From positions 120,225-184,224 of the forward strand of contig NZ_JAGGKH010000011.1 of the NCBI RefSeq assembly GCF_017873565.1: DNA of 64,000 nt, given 5' to 3'. The notes beneath the pieces are model-generated. The model ran no database searches. It was not told the DNA's origin and worked only from the letters and a program-made list of their open reading frames with translations. Shown one piece after another: positions 44,974 through 54,073 of the stretch; the stretch's first letter is position 1; the number at the start of each line of letters is the position of its first letter. This stretch comes from Lederbergia galactosidilytica (GTDB taxonomy: Bacteria; Bacillota; Bacilli; Bacillales; Bacillaceae_C). The translations under genes and the position numbers were made by a program.

Positions 44974-47937
44974 TTATATCATACTATGACTCTTGTCGCC
45001 TTCTGAACTCTGTTGATGATTGCTAGATAATGTATAGACACAATTACTTGGAAACAATTCTTTGATATGTTCGTGACAGGTAAATATTAGTATTTGTGTT
45101 TCTTTACTCATTTTTTGAATTAGCTCACAGATTTTTTTCGTTCTCTCTTTATCAAAATTCACGAAACCATCGTCTATCATAATAGGAAAAGAATAGTCAC
45201 TCTGAATAACAAAAACCAAAGCGAATCTTAAAGCAATATACAATTGTTCCTTCGTGCCTTGACTTAGTTCAATGGGCTCCATCAAGGCCCCATCACTTCT
45301 CTTCACAAATAGCTGATCATTTTCTTGAAAAGCTAATGATGAATATTGTCCATCTGTCAAAAATGAAAAATACTCTTTAGCTTTCTCTACAACTTTTGGA
45401 AATCGATCAGATATATAATTATTCATCGTTTTTTGTAATAAAGAGACCGCCATATTTATCTCAGCCCACTTCATCGCTTCTTCTTGAAAGTTTGCCTTAA
45501 ATTGATAAAAACGATGGAGTTTTTCTGTATATGTGCCACCTTCCTCCAAAACAGCAATTTGATGATCAAGTGTAGCCCTTTCTTGCCGGACCTCTTTCAG
45601 AGCCTTCTCTATTTCTTTGATGGACATTATGAGCCGAGTATGTGTTTCTTTTATTTCTTTTTGTGAAGGATAATGATTAAAATCATTCATTATTGACTGG
45701 TTAAGTTGATCCTGCAAAATCTGTTGTCTTGACTGTAATTGGCACATTTCCTCGTACTTTTTAGCTTTAACTCGGTAACTTTCTTCATCGATTGTACCAG
45801 CTTTTTTCAGTAATTGGCTAGTGAGCTGACTATATTCCTTATATTCCGCCTCAAGAATTCGCCTCTCACTCTCTAACTCTTCTATTTTAATCTCCCATTC
45901 CTTTAGTCTAATTATTTTCTCTTCTTCAAGCTTCAATGTCTGTTTAAGTAAAAAGCCCGTTTCCGAAGGGTTCTCAAAAGGACAATTAGCTGCACTGGCA
46001 ATTATCTCAAGCTCTCGCAACCAAATCCTCTGCTTTTCGTCTTTTGCTTGTAAGCTCTTTTGCAGCTTTTCCAGTTGCTTTTGCTGATCCGCTCTTTCTG
46101 ATAATAAATCTATGGCATCCTCTAAACGAATGTCCGGAAAGTCCATAGACAATCCTAATGCCTCTTTATATGATTGAACATTTACTTTAGTACACTCTAA
46201 GCTGTCGGTTAGATGTTGCTCCTGTTCACGTAACTCTCCCTTTGCTTGTTCTTTTTGCTCTAGAATTTGATATAATCTCTTCCATTCATTCCGTAATTCA
46301 AGTTGTTCTTCATAAACAAAAAGCGGATGATAATCCTTACTGCGTTTTTCTAATTCTGCTGTTAATTCCTGAATTTGTAATGTTAAGTGTTCGTCTGAAT
46401 TTTTCTTGGCTTTATTTGTGAAAAAAGCGGAAAATAATATATAGCCGGATATTCCAGCAGTAAATACCCCTAGAAGCCATTGCGATGTGAAGATTGACCA
46501 GAAAAACAGCATAAGACTAAGGAGGAAAAGTATCCCTTCCCCCATTTTTATATAGTTGCTTTTTTTACTTGCTTTGCTAAGATCTTGCCGATTTTGATTC
46601 TGCCTTTTCTTCTCTTCCAATAATTCTTCTAATCTGATCCAATCATTTTTGTCTATCTGCAGTTGCTTAAAATCGGTTTCTGACCATAAATTCTCTTCAA
46701 TGCTTTGACACTGGGCTTCGATCTCTTCAAATTCCTGTACAGTTTTTTGCCGTTGTTTTGAAAGTTCCTCAGTTTGTAACTGGAATTTAAGCTGATCATT
46801 TAGTAACTTCCTGATTTGCTCTTTTATCGCAATACCTAAATTCAAATTTGCTGATTGGCCATTGAGGCCTAAAGCTTGTTCTATCTCTTCGATTTTCACT
46901 TTATGTTCTATTACTTTCCTTTTCCCATCCTCTATATCCTCTTGATTTTGCAGAAATAACGGCCATTCTTGAATAAGCTTTTCAGCCCGATGGATGACCG
47001 GTTGAAAAGTAAGGGATGGTCGCGATTCTGCCTGATTTTGCTTTGTTTTCTCAAGTTTTCTGACAATACCATCTATTTGATTACGAAGTAGTATCTGTTT
47101 CTCTATATAATTTTCATATCTTTTCAAACCATCAACAGGGAAGTCTACCGTCCCGAGTTCTTCTAAACGCTGCTCAATTCTTAGATTTTCTTGAAGTATG
47201 GCCCATTTTTCCAGTACTGTTGTTACGTTCTGCAAATTACCGGATTGCTCTTTTAAATCTTTTTCAAGTTTCAGATGTTTCGCTTCTAGACGTGACTTTC
47301 TTGATAATAATGATTCATAATCACTATTTTGCTGCTTTGCTTTTTTCAATTCTACTTCAGATTCTTTCAATTCTTTCAATAGTATATTTAATTTTGGCTT
47401 TCTGCCATTTGGCTTAAATAACTGTTCAGATTGCTTTTTTAGCTCCTCTTCTACTGAGAGTAGTTGATCAGTTCCAAACGTACCTGCTGCTAATAAATAA
47501 CGGCCAATTTCCATTCCTTGCATGCGTTGGACATCTTGGATCCCCTTAAGGTCAAATGAAAACAAATTTTGATACAATGATTTATTCATACCAGCTAATA
47601 ACTGAATTAACCTATCTTGCCCACCGATTGTACCGTCTTCAAATTGAACTTGAACCTCACCCCCAGCTTTTCCATTCAACCGCTCAATCACAACTTCTCC
47701 ATCGGTTTCCGTCTCAATAACTATTTTCCCACCATAAACATGACTGTATTTTGGTTCGTAACGTAATTGAGCAGACTGTCTAGCCGGAAAACCAAATAAA
47801 ATACTATGAATAAAGGACATCATTGTCGATTTTCCCGCTTCATTACGGCCATACACAACTTGCAAAGAACCAATAGCATTCCATTCAAACCCTGTAAATT
47901 TCCCATAGCCATATATAGACAAGCTTTTGATCTTCAT
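44974..47937 (-). CDS. yhaN: SbcC-like ATPase YhaN with internal membrane segments
   Basis: A 987-residue SMC/Rad50-type ATPase. N-terminal half-ATPase with Walker A GRNEAGKSTMMSFIHS (residues 30-45), long coiled coils, and C-terminal signature ELSQGTKEQLYIALRFA with Walker B PIMIDDGFVNFD. Unusually for this class, the hinge region (about residues 462-505) contains two hydrophobic helices (ILFLLSLMLFFWSIF and LLGVFTAGISGYILF), so the protein is probably anchored to the membrane through its hinge. It overlaps the yhaO stop by 4 nt (ATGA) and acts with it as an Mre11-Rad50-like pair. YhaN (SbcE) is linked to chromosome maintenance in B. subtilis. Confidence 0.93.
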   Translation of the reverse strand: MKIKSLSIYGYGKFTGFEWNAIGSLQVVYGRNEAGKSTMMSFIHSILFGFPARQSAQLRYEPKYSHVYGGKIVIETETDGEVVIERLNGKAGGEVQVQFEDGTIGGQDRLIQLLAGMNKSLYQNLFSFDLKGIQDVQRMQGMEIGRYLLAAGTFGTDQLLSVEEELKKQSEQLFKPNGRKPKLNILLKELKESEVELKKAKQQNSDYESLLSRKSRLEAKHLKLEKDLKEQSGNLQNVTTVLEKWAILQENLRIEQRLEELGTVDFPVDGLKRYENYIEKQILLRNQIDGIVRKLEKTKQNQAESRPSLTFQPVIHRAEKLIQEWPLFLQNQEDIEDGKRKVIEHKVKIEEIEQALGLNGQSANLNLGIAIKEQIRKLLNDQLKFQLQTEELSKQRQKTVQEFEEIEAQCQSIEENLWSETDFKQLQIDKNDWIRLEELLEEKKRQNQNRQDLSKASKKSNYIKMGEGILFLLSLMLFFWSIFTSQWLLGVFTAGISGYILFSAFFTNKAKKNSDEHLTLQIQELTAELEKRSKDYHPLFVYEEQLELRNEWKRLYQILEQKEQAKGELREQEQHLTDSLECTKVNVQSYKEALGLSMDFPDIRLEDAIDLLSERADQQKQLEKLQKSLQAKDEKQRIWLRELEIIASAANCPFENPSETGFLLKQTLKLEEEKIIRLKEWEIKIEELESERRILEAEYKEYSQLTSQLLKKAGTIDEESYRVKAKKYEEMCQLQSRQQILQDQLNQSIMNDFNHYPSQKEIKETHTRLIMSIKEIEKALKEVRQERATLDHQIAVLEEGGTYTEKLHRFYQFKANFQEEAMKWAEINMAVSLLQKTMNNYISDRFPKVVEKAKEYFSFLTDGQYSSLAFQENDQLFVKRSDGALMEPIELSQGTKEQLYIALRFALVFVIQSDYSFPIMIDDGFVNFDKERTKKICELIQKMSKETQILIFTCHEHIKELFPSNCVYTLSSNHQQSSEGDKSHSMI

Positions 47938-49187
47938 CTTTTCCCGCCCTCCTTCCTACCAACTAATCGTTCCCCAATTAATTCCTGGGCTTCCACTAAT
48001 AGTTCAGCTTTCATCACATCTGTTAGTGGAGATAAATAGCGGCTGGCATAGACATGGGTATAAAGGGTCGATAGCGTCTCATCGATCTCATCATCCCGAT
48101 AACCTGAAATTGTTTGTGTCATTAGCTTCCAAAAGGTCGGATCTTCCAATAAAATTGCCTCTGACTTGTTTTCTTCAATATTAATTTTATATGGCCAGAT
48201 AAATATATCCCCTATATCTGTTCCCTCTTGAAGCATTTCCAAAAACTCACCGTTCTCAAGCTTTTGCTTAATAGCGGCAGAAAGATAACCCGCATCTTTG
48301 AAATTAATTTCAAGTAATATACTAATCTTTTTTTGATCAAGGCTAGTTTCCATAGCTGTTTCACATTTTGTATACAAGTCAGTAAAAGTCATTTCTTCTG
48401 TACAATGTAATTCTAAGCTTTCCCATTGAATTACAGAGGTCGGAATTGGCTGGAGAGTCGTTTGCCCCTCAACATTTATCACTACCTCATAACCTATTTT
48501 TTTCCCCTTTTCGTTTTTGTGGCGACCTTGTGGATTACCGGGATAAACAATATGTGGATCTTCATGCATTATTTGGCTTTTATGTATATGACCCAATGCC
48601 CAGTAATTCATTTGTGTTTGTAATAATTCTTGAATGGAAAATGGGGCATATGGTTGATGCTCACTGCGACTACTTTCACAATGTCCATGTAAAAGTCCGA
48701 TATGAAAATCTGCCTCACCTTCTTTGATATATTTTGAAACCATCCGCTCTGTTACATGCCTAGTTGGATAACTAAAGCCATATAAATGAACTTTTAATCC
48801 CGTTTTAGTTGTAATAGGGATACAGGTAACTTCTTCAGGAAATATCTGAACATTTGAGGGCATATCTAAATTCAACCAAGTTCCGGATAAATGATCATGA
48901 TTTCCATGCGAAATAAAAACTTCGATTCCTGCCTGCTCAAGCTTCACCATTTGCTGTCTCAATTTTGCTTGTGCTTTTATACTTCGATCTTCCCCATCAA
49001 ATAAATCTCCGACAATGACAAAGAAATCCACTTGCCTTTCAATGGCTTCATCAATAAGTGTTTCAAAAGCTTGAAAGGTACTATTTTGAATTCGTTTAAA
49101 AAGATTTGTTGGTACATCCTTTAGCCCAAGAAAAGGGCTGTCCAAATGCAAATCAGCTGTATGAATAAAGCGAATCTCTTTTTTCAA
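47934..49187 (-). CDS. yhaO: DNA repair exonuclease YhaO (SbcD/Mre11-like)
   Basis: A calcineurin-like metallophosphoesterase forming the nuclease partner of YhaN. Metal motifs: FIHTADLHLDSPF, VIVGDLFDG, ISHGNHDHL, GLLHGH and YWALGHIHKSQ, the full Mre11/SbcD set. The C-terminal 150 residues form the capping/coiled-coil-binding region. The start is a TTG at 49187, 6 nt after GGAGG, giving 417 residues; the ATG at 49271 adds a hydrophobic stretch before the ribosome site and is rejected. First gene of the operon. Confidence 0.92.
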   Translation of the reverse strand: MKKEIRFIHTADLHLDSPFLGLKDVPTNLFKRIQNSTFQAFETLIDEAIERQVDFFVIVGDLFDGEDRSIKAQAKLRQQMVKLEQAGIEVFISHGNHDHLSGTWLNLDMPSNVQIFPEEVTCIPITTKTGLKVHLYGFSYPTRHVTERMVSKYIKEGEADFHIGLLHGHCESSRSEHQPYAPFSIQELLQTQMNYWALGHIHKSQIMHEDPHIVYPGNPQGRHKNEKGKKIGYEVVINVEGQTTLQPIPTSVIQWESLELHCTEEMTFTDLYTKCETAMETSLDQKKISILLEINFKDAGYLSAAIKQKLENGEFLEMLQEGTDIGDIFIWPYKINIEENKSEAILLEDPTFWKLMTQTISGYRDDEIDETLSTLYTHVYASRYLSPLTDVMKAELLVEAQELIGERLVGRKEGGKR

Positions 49188-49304
49188 TTGGATCCTCCTC
49201 ACAACGAATATATGTTCCATCATACAATAAATAAGCACAAAAAAACAGCGTATGGACACGCTGTCTTTCATTTACCGAGGATATTTGTTCATTTGGATTT
49301 TTCT

Positions 49305-50168
49305 TTATTCTTTTAAAATATTTCTTAAAAAACCAAGACGATGTTGTTTACGAAAATGCTCTTTCACCATGTACGCTACACCATTATCTTCGTAAGATCT
49401 CGTCACCCAATTTGCTTCATTTCGTACCTTTAATGGAGCATTCCCCATTGCCACTCCAAGTCCTGCCCATTGAATGAGTGGCAAGTCATCAAAATCTGAA
49501 CCGATTGCTACTACTTCTTCCCTTTTTATTCCATGATGTTCACATAAAAATTGAACTCCCGTTAATTTGGACACCATTTTTGGAACAATCATTAAACGTA
49601 GTGGATTGGATTTAATACATTCTACCTCATCATACATTTCATCTATTACTTTTATAGCATCTTCACGATCATGCTTATGTTCAAATAATACATCAATCAT
49701 CATTGGAGAGACCGGGTTTTGCTGAAAGCTTTCTTGAAGATTATCTACGTATTGCTCTGAATAGGCTATACGATTTGCCTTTTGAAAAACGACCCTACCC
49801 GTTAACTGATTGGGTAAATTCATCTTATTTGCAAACATCAACTCTTCATGAATGACTTTAATCTGACAGGAAAATGATTCCAATAATCCAAGCATTTCCC
49901 CTGTAATATTCTCTGAAATCCTTCTCACAAAAACAGGTTTATCCAGCTCTTTTCCAATAAAGGCACCTTGATGGGAAATAATATGCTCTTTAATTTTTAA
50001 TAATTTCGCTACCCTTTTTGCCGCGGGAAAATTTCTTGAGGTACTAACAATAATTTTAACATCTTTATCATTAACATAATCAATCGCATCTCTCGTTACT
50101 TTATTTATACGGCCATTATCCTGCAATAACGTACCGTCAATATTTAAAGCTAGTAACTTATATATCAT
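49305..50168 (-). CDS. yhaX: HAD-superfamily protein YhaX-like with Asn in place of the nucleophile
   Basis: A Cof-type HAD protein of 287 residues. Motif I reads LALNIDGTLL: the first position of DxD, normally the phosphorylated aspartate, is Asn9, while Asp11 is kept. Motif II Ser/Thr (VSTSRN), the lysine (in PKMVSKLTG) and motif III/IV (AIGSDFDDLPLI) are present. The C2 cap is intact. Catalysis by the usual aspartyl-phosphate route would be blocked, so it may bind rather than hydrolyse a phosphorylated ligand. GGGGGG precedes the ATG. B. subtilis yhaX lies in the same neighbourhood. Confidence 0.8.
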   Translation of the reverse strand: MIYKLLALNIDGTLLQDNGRINKVTRDAIDYVNDKDVKIIVSTSRNFPAAKRVAKLLKIKEHIISHQGAFIGKELDKPVFVRRISENITGEMLGLLESFSCQIKVIHEELMFANKMNLPNQLTGRVVFQKANRIAYSEQYVDNLQESFQQNPVSPMMIDVLFEHKHDREDAIKVIDEMYDEVECIKSNPLRLMIVPKMVSKLTGVQFLCEHHGIKREEVVAIGSDFDDLPLIQWAGLGVAMGNAPLKVRNEANWVTRSYEDNGVAYMVKEHFRKQHRLGFLRNILKE

Positions 50169-50296
50169 GCTGATACCCCCCTATTGTGCAGGACCCACTC
50201 GCTCTATCATATTTTATGCGCACATCTGCAAGTTAGAACTTGAAATGGGGTATCAACGATCAAAAAGGACCGCTTAAGTAAAGCGGCTCCCTCTTC

Positions 50297-50653
50297 TCAC
50301 TGTCCTTGGACAATGCCATATAAATCATCTAGTGGCTTCATGATGATTTTATTTAATTCTTGAATCGCCATGCTCATTCTTTGTTCTGCTTCCATTAGTT
50401 TTGTTACTTTTTCATTTTGTTGTACCTGATTTGCAATCAATTGAGCTTGCTGGACCTCTTCTTCAGAGATGTCTTGTCCAGCCATTTGCTTTTGCTGAAG
50501 TTGCATTTGAATTTGCCGAAATGAATCAAACATTGACTTAGCAGTAGCGTCATTTTCCACCGCTTCATACATGGTTTTTAATTCTACATACTCTTCACTT
50601 TGACGTAAGCCTTTTTCAAGCTCATATGCGTAATCATACAAATTTGTTGCCAT
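50297..50653 (-). CDS. yheA: YlbF/YheA-family protein
   Basis: A 118-residue all-helical protein of the YlbF/YmcA/YheA (Com_YlbF) family. The family core is visible: NLYDYAYELEKGLRQSEEY, then MFDSFRQIQMQLQQKQMAG and ISEEEVQQAQLIANQVQQNE. YlbF and YmcA work in RNA processing complexes; YheA's role is not known. The start is at 50653 with AAGGAGGAG about 8 nt upstream. It lies 34 bp after yheB and is probably co-transcribed, same order as in B. subtilis. Confidence 0.92.
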   Translation of the reverse strand: MATNLYDYAYELEKGLRQSEEYVELKTMYEAVENDATAKSMFDSFRQIQMQLQQKQMAGQDISEEEVQQAQLIANQVQQNEKVTKLMEAEQRMSMAIQELNKIIMKPLDDLYGIVQGQ

Positions 50654-50687
50654 AAGAGATCTCCTCCTTCTCAAACAGTGTAACATA

Positions 50688-51827
50688 CTAAGAAGTCATC
50701 ATGACAATGATTCCTTGAATTAGTCCGATCACCCCACCCAGAATTGCCCCTAGATAAGTGATCATCGTTAGTTCCTTTTTCGCAATCGAAAGAACAATTC
50801 CCTCCAACTTAGCTATTGAAAACTCTTCAATTTGCTCACGTACTATTTCTTCAACTTGGAACCGTTGCATAATTTCTTCCGTTCTCTGTACTAGGTAGTT
50901 ACCACCAGAATCCAAGAGAAAGGGAATCCACTTTTGGTCAAGTTTTTCAATATAAGGAGAAATTACGTCATGAATAGAAAGTTGAAAGATCTTTTCTAAT
51001 GGAATGGTTTTTGCTGTCCAATTTTCAAGGTATTTCAATAAGGGCTCATCTTGCCAATTCGGCAACAATTCCTCAAGAGAATTTTGCTGTAATTTTTGCC
51101 ATTCCGCTTGTAATATGTTGACAAGCAACTGTTTAGTAGTATCATTTTGTAAAAACTTAATAAGTTCAGGCTGAAAACGATCGACTAATGATTGATGACC
51201 AACAAACATTTGAATCATTGACCAAATTTTCCCGCGATCTTGGAAAAAGTCTTCAATCATTTTATTTATTTTCTCTCCACCTTGTTCACTTGAAAAGTAA
51301 GCAATTATTTTCTCTAAAACTTTTCCAGAAAGATCAGGTATTTTTTCTTGTACCTTCATCTCCCACTCTTCTGGTAGCAATTCATTTACTGGAACATCAC
51401 CATATGTCTGTTTTAAAGTTACATATTTTTGTTTCACCTTATTTTGCAAATAGAATTTCGCTTTTTGTTCTGCATTTTCGATCTGGAGATAATGCAATAC
51501 TTGGTCAATTGTCCATTTTTGGTCTAGCCAACTATGAACTTTATCGCTAATTAATTTTTCTGTTTCATGCTTAAATTTCGGGTCAGACAACTTTTTTTGT
51601 ATACTTTGAGGTGTTACTAAATGATTCACAACTAATTTTCCAACTTGCGTAGCAAGTTCCTTATGCCTTTTTGGAATCAATCCTGGCGTAAAAGGTAGCT
51701 GCCATTTTCCTATATAAATGGGACGGTGCGGGCGAAAAAGCATTTGAATAGCCAAAAAATTCGTAAAACCACCAATGATTGCTCCAATCACCATCATAAA
51801 TATTAATGTCCATATCCAATTCGGCAT
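50688..51827 (-). CDS. yheB: DUF445 membrane protein YheB
   Basis: A 379-residue DUF445 protein: N-terminal transmembrane helix and conserved [19 protein letters not shown], then [22 protein letters not shown], a long amphipathic helical body, and a C-terminal hydrophobic hairpin ([19 protein letters not shown]). Typical length. Membrane protein of unknown role. AGGAGGAG precedes the ATG. First of yheB-yheA. Confidence 0.92.
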   Translation of the reverse strand: MPNWIWTLIFMMVIGAIIGGFTNFLAIQMLFRPHRPIYIGKWQLPFTPGLIPKRHKELATQVGKLVVNHLVTPQSIQKKLSDPKFKHETEKLISDKVHSWLDQKWTIDQVLHYLQIENAEQKAKFYLQNKVKQKYVTLKQTYGDVPVNELLPEEWEMKVQEKIPDLSGKVLEKIIAYFSSEQGGEKINKMIEDFFQDRGKIWSMIQMFVGHQSLVDRFQPELIKFLQNDTTKQLLVNILQAEWQKLQQNSLEELLPNWQDEPLLKYLENWTAKTIPLEKIFQLSIHDVISPYIEKLDQKWIPFLLDSGGNYLVQRTEEIMQRFQVEEIVREQIEEFSIAKLEGIVLSIAKKELTMITYLGAILGGVIGLIQGIIVMMTS

Positions 51828-52183
51828 TTTGACTCCTCCTAGGTAGTTTAGCTCTAAATTCTTTATACCATTCCTTACGTATCATTCAAAGGAAGGTTTC
51901 TTATCTTTAACTTAGAAACTAAGTATTGTTCATGTTTTTTATAGGGTTAGAAAATATAAAATTAGCTAGTGTTCCATAGTCTTGAGTGGCTCACAGCATG
52001 CCAGTCAATCAGCGTTACCCCCGAATTTAGTGACCTTAAGCCGATGTTCTACTAAATATCCTGAAACAATAAAAGCCAAACTGACTTATTGTGAAGTACA
52101 TGTCGAAATTGCTCAAGGCGCTTATGCTTTTCTTATTTAATGATCTGTTTATATTTGGTAAACTACATAAGAGGTGAAGAAAC
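51828..52183. repeat. Gap with a decayed Bacillaceae repeat
   Basis: No gene. The stretch 51975-52135 contains motifs (reverse strand AAGAAAAGCATAAGCGCCTT, CAAGCGC-like and ACATCGGCTTAA) that resemble another common Bacillus intergenic repeat, here badly diverged. A yheE promoter probably lies near 52140-52170 but no hexamers stand out. Confidence 0.4.
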
Positions 52184-52408
52184 ATGTTTCAACATTTTCA
52201 AGTTCAAACAATTCTTCCTAACCAGCATCATTTAGGATGGAAATTCTCGTTTTTTTATAATCAGAGAAAAATTACCGGTCTCTATTATCCCAATGGGCGA
52301 ATTCATTGGGAATGTCCTTTAACATTTCTAGATCTAGGTAATAAAGACAAAATCGAGAAACAGATTCACGACTTAATGATCTTCCATATTTATGATCACG
52401 AACGCTAG
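52184..52408 (+). CDS. yheE: YheE-family small protein
   Basis: A 74-residue protein, rich in aromatic and histidine residues: FQVQTILPNQHHLGWKFSFF and YNQRKITGLYYPNGRIHWE. The size, position after yheAB and sequence match the YheE family (DUF5342). No membrane helix. Ribosome site AAGAGGTGA precedes the ATG. Function unknown. The following 240 bp hold the sigma-G promoter described next. Confidence 0.8.
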   Translation: MFQHFQVQTILPNQHHLGWKFSFFYNQRKITGLYYPNGRIHWECPLTFLDLGNKDKIEKQIHDLMIFHIYDHER

Positions 52409-52598
52409 TCAATCATTTATATCCAACAGCAATTAGTCGATTAAAGATACATCCTAAATAAGAAAATTTCAAAAAGCATGCTTCTATAAAATCGTGTTCG
52501 TGACTGTTGCGGGCATATTGAATGATAGTCCCTTTAACAATTACAATTATCAAGTTGCACCCTGAACACCTTATAAGAGCTTTACCAATATTTAAAGA

Positions 52599-52628
52599 GC
52601 ATGTAAAGGCCCATCAGCTTCCATACTA
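52599..52628 (+). promoter_or_regulatory. Consensus sigma-G promoter of a small gene
   Basis: GCATG (52599-52603), 18-bp spacer, CATACTA (52622-52628). This fits the sigma-G pattern GHATR-N18-CATxxTA exactly. Transcription would start near 52635, leaving a leader of about 15 nt that includes the ribosome site. Confidence 0.65.
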
Positions 52629-52648
52629 AAATAGAAGGAGGCTGATGG
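52611..52648 (+). promoter_or_regulatory. Dyad including the ribosome-binding site
   Basis: CCATCAGCTTCC and GGAGGCTGATGG pair over 12 bp (one G-U in RNA), with a 14-nt spacer. The right arm contains most of AAGGAGG and ends one base before the ATG. In a transcript starting upstream it would hide the ribosome site; a transcript from the sigma-G promoter would lack the left arm and be open. Confidence 0.6.
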
Positions 52649-52649
52649 T

Positions 52650-52841
52650 ATGAAGAAAAGCAATAAGAAAAAGCAATTTTTACCTGATACCGACTTTGAA
52701 GGTCGTCATAAATTATATATGGATGTCGACCGAATGGTCAACGAAGGAATGTCCGGTGGATCAGTCTTTATGAGAGAAGATTCTACCAATATAGAGGAAG
52801 CTATCGATTTTTTTCCTGAAGAAGATCCTAAAGAGATATAA
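52650..52841 (+). CDS. Small probable forespore protein of unknown function
   Basis: A 63-residue acidic hydrophilic protein: basic start (KKSNKKKQF), then a middle DTDFEGRHKLYMDVDRMVNE, GMSGGSVFMREDSTNIEEA and an acidic tail. No known domain that I recognise; not an alpha/beta SASP. AAGGAGG lies 8 nt before the ATG. The sigma-G-like promoter suggests expression in the developing spore. Normal composition. Confidence 0.75.
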   Translation: MKKSNKKKQFLPDTDFEGRHKLYMDVDRMVNEGMSGGSVFMREDSTNIEEAIDFFPEEDPKEI

Positions 52842-52867
52842 AACGAATCCTCAACAATTTCAACATG

Positions 52868-52904
52868 AACGGCTAAATTCGCCACGTCCTGTGGCGATAC
52901 CGTT
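52868..52904. repeat. GC-richer palindrome in the 52842-53179 gap
   Basis: AACGG ... CGCCAC-GTCCT-GTGGCG ... CCGTT: inner perfect 6-bp stem, outer 5-bp stem. The wording (CGCCACGTCCTGTGGCG) resembles common Bacillus intergenic hairpins. No T-run. The rest of the gap has no supported gene; a reverse frame through it is a shadow. Confidence 0.5.
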
Positions 52905-53179
52905 CTAGTCTCAACTTGAGCCAGCAGGATGTTTGTAAGCCACCTTTCGCACTGGTGGTGATACTCTTTTTTAGCAGATGAAAAACGTTTGAAGCTTACA
53001 ACGAAGGATAAGGGCATTAGAGCTAGTGACAGATGAAAGGGCTGACTCATTCCTAGCTTCTCTTTCTGTAGAATAGATGAAATCGTGAATGACATAAGCA
53101 TACCACTATCGAAAACTTTATAGTTTAACGAATTTGCAAATATCATTGCTCATTCAGATACTAAATAAAGGAGCTTTAT

Positions 53180-54073
53180 ATGATTAAGAAATTATTACAA
53201 TTATATCCAGATGCAATTACGGGTTTAAAACCCAATACTGATCCACAATATACTTGGTTAAAGGACGAAATTGAAGATTCTTACATAGGTATTCCTAAAG
53301 CAAAATTAACTAAAGATGAAATAACATTGCTTACTACCTTGTTTCCATTAAAACAAAGACAGAAAATAGTGCGCGCTCCTTTAGCGGAAGAATGGTATCA
53401 ATTTTTACTACATAATGGAAAAATTCCATATTCCAAAGCAAGCGATATTCGCTTTATTCATTTTACCATCCCAAATATGCGTGATGACTTTCAATATAAA
53501 GAATGGGAAGAGGCGACGAAAAGCCTTTTTTCGAATGAAGTAATCTTTGTTCCTTTTAGCCATCACCATGGAGTAATCATTGAAGATCAACCAAACCTCT
53601 GTATTTCGGAAGAAGAACTATCTTCTGCTATTGAAGCATTAGAAAGTGACTTCTTTATTAAAATTCATTTTCACCTTGGCTTTTTTCAACCTATTAACAA
53701 TCAAATAAAGCAACTATTTCAACTAGAGCAAAGATTGTTGGCTGTCTCATTATCTAATCATCCCGAAGAAAGAATTATGACACGGGAAAAAGCCATTCCT
53801 AATTATTCATATCTTAATCTTCCCGAACAAGAGCGTCCTATTCTTTTTGCAGATATTCACCAAATTTTATTGGATGATCCTGATCTTATCAGAACGATTA
53901 AAACCTATATCGAAAATCAAGCAAATGCCACTTTAACTGCCAAACAATTGTTTATGCACCGTAACAGTCTTCAATATCGTATCGATAAATTTATAGAGAA
54001 AACAGGAATCGATATCAAAACATTTCATGGTTCCTTTTTTACATATCTAGCTTGTCTCCATATGGAAGCCTAG
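53180..54073 (+). CDS. PucR-type helix-turn-helix regulator
   Basis: A 297-residue regulator whose C-terminus (about residues 230-290) is the PucR_C/CdaR HTH: LRIDDPDLIRTIKTYIENQ-like start, then NATLTAKQLFMHRNSLQYRIDKFIEKTGIDIK, the signature of this family. The N-terminal 200 residues do not match a GAF or PAS domain that I recognise and probably sense a ligand. The gene precedes msmX by 370 bp on the same strand; a role in sugar uptake control is only a context guess. AAAGGAGC precedes the ATG. Confidence 0.8.
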   Translation: MIKKLLQLYPDAITGLKPNTDPQYTWLKDEIEDSYIGIPKAKLTKDEITLLTTLFPLKQRQKIVRAPLAEEWYQFLLHNGKIPYSKASDIRFIHFTIPNMRDDFQYKEWEEATKSLFSNEVIFVPFSHHHGVIIEDQPNLCISEEELSSAIEALESDFFIKIHFHLGFFQPINNQIKQLFQLEQRLLAVSLSNHPEERIMTREKAIPNYSYLNLPEQERPILFADIHQILLDDPDLIRTIKTYIENQANATLTAKQLFMHRNSLQYRIDKFIEKTGIDIKTFHGSFFTYLACLHMEA

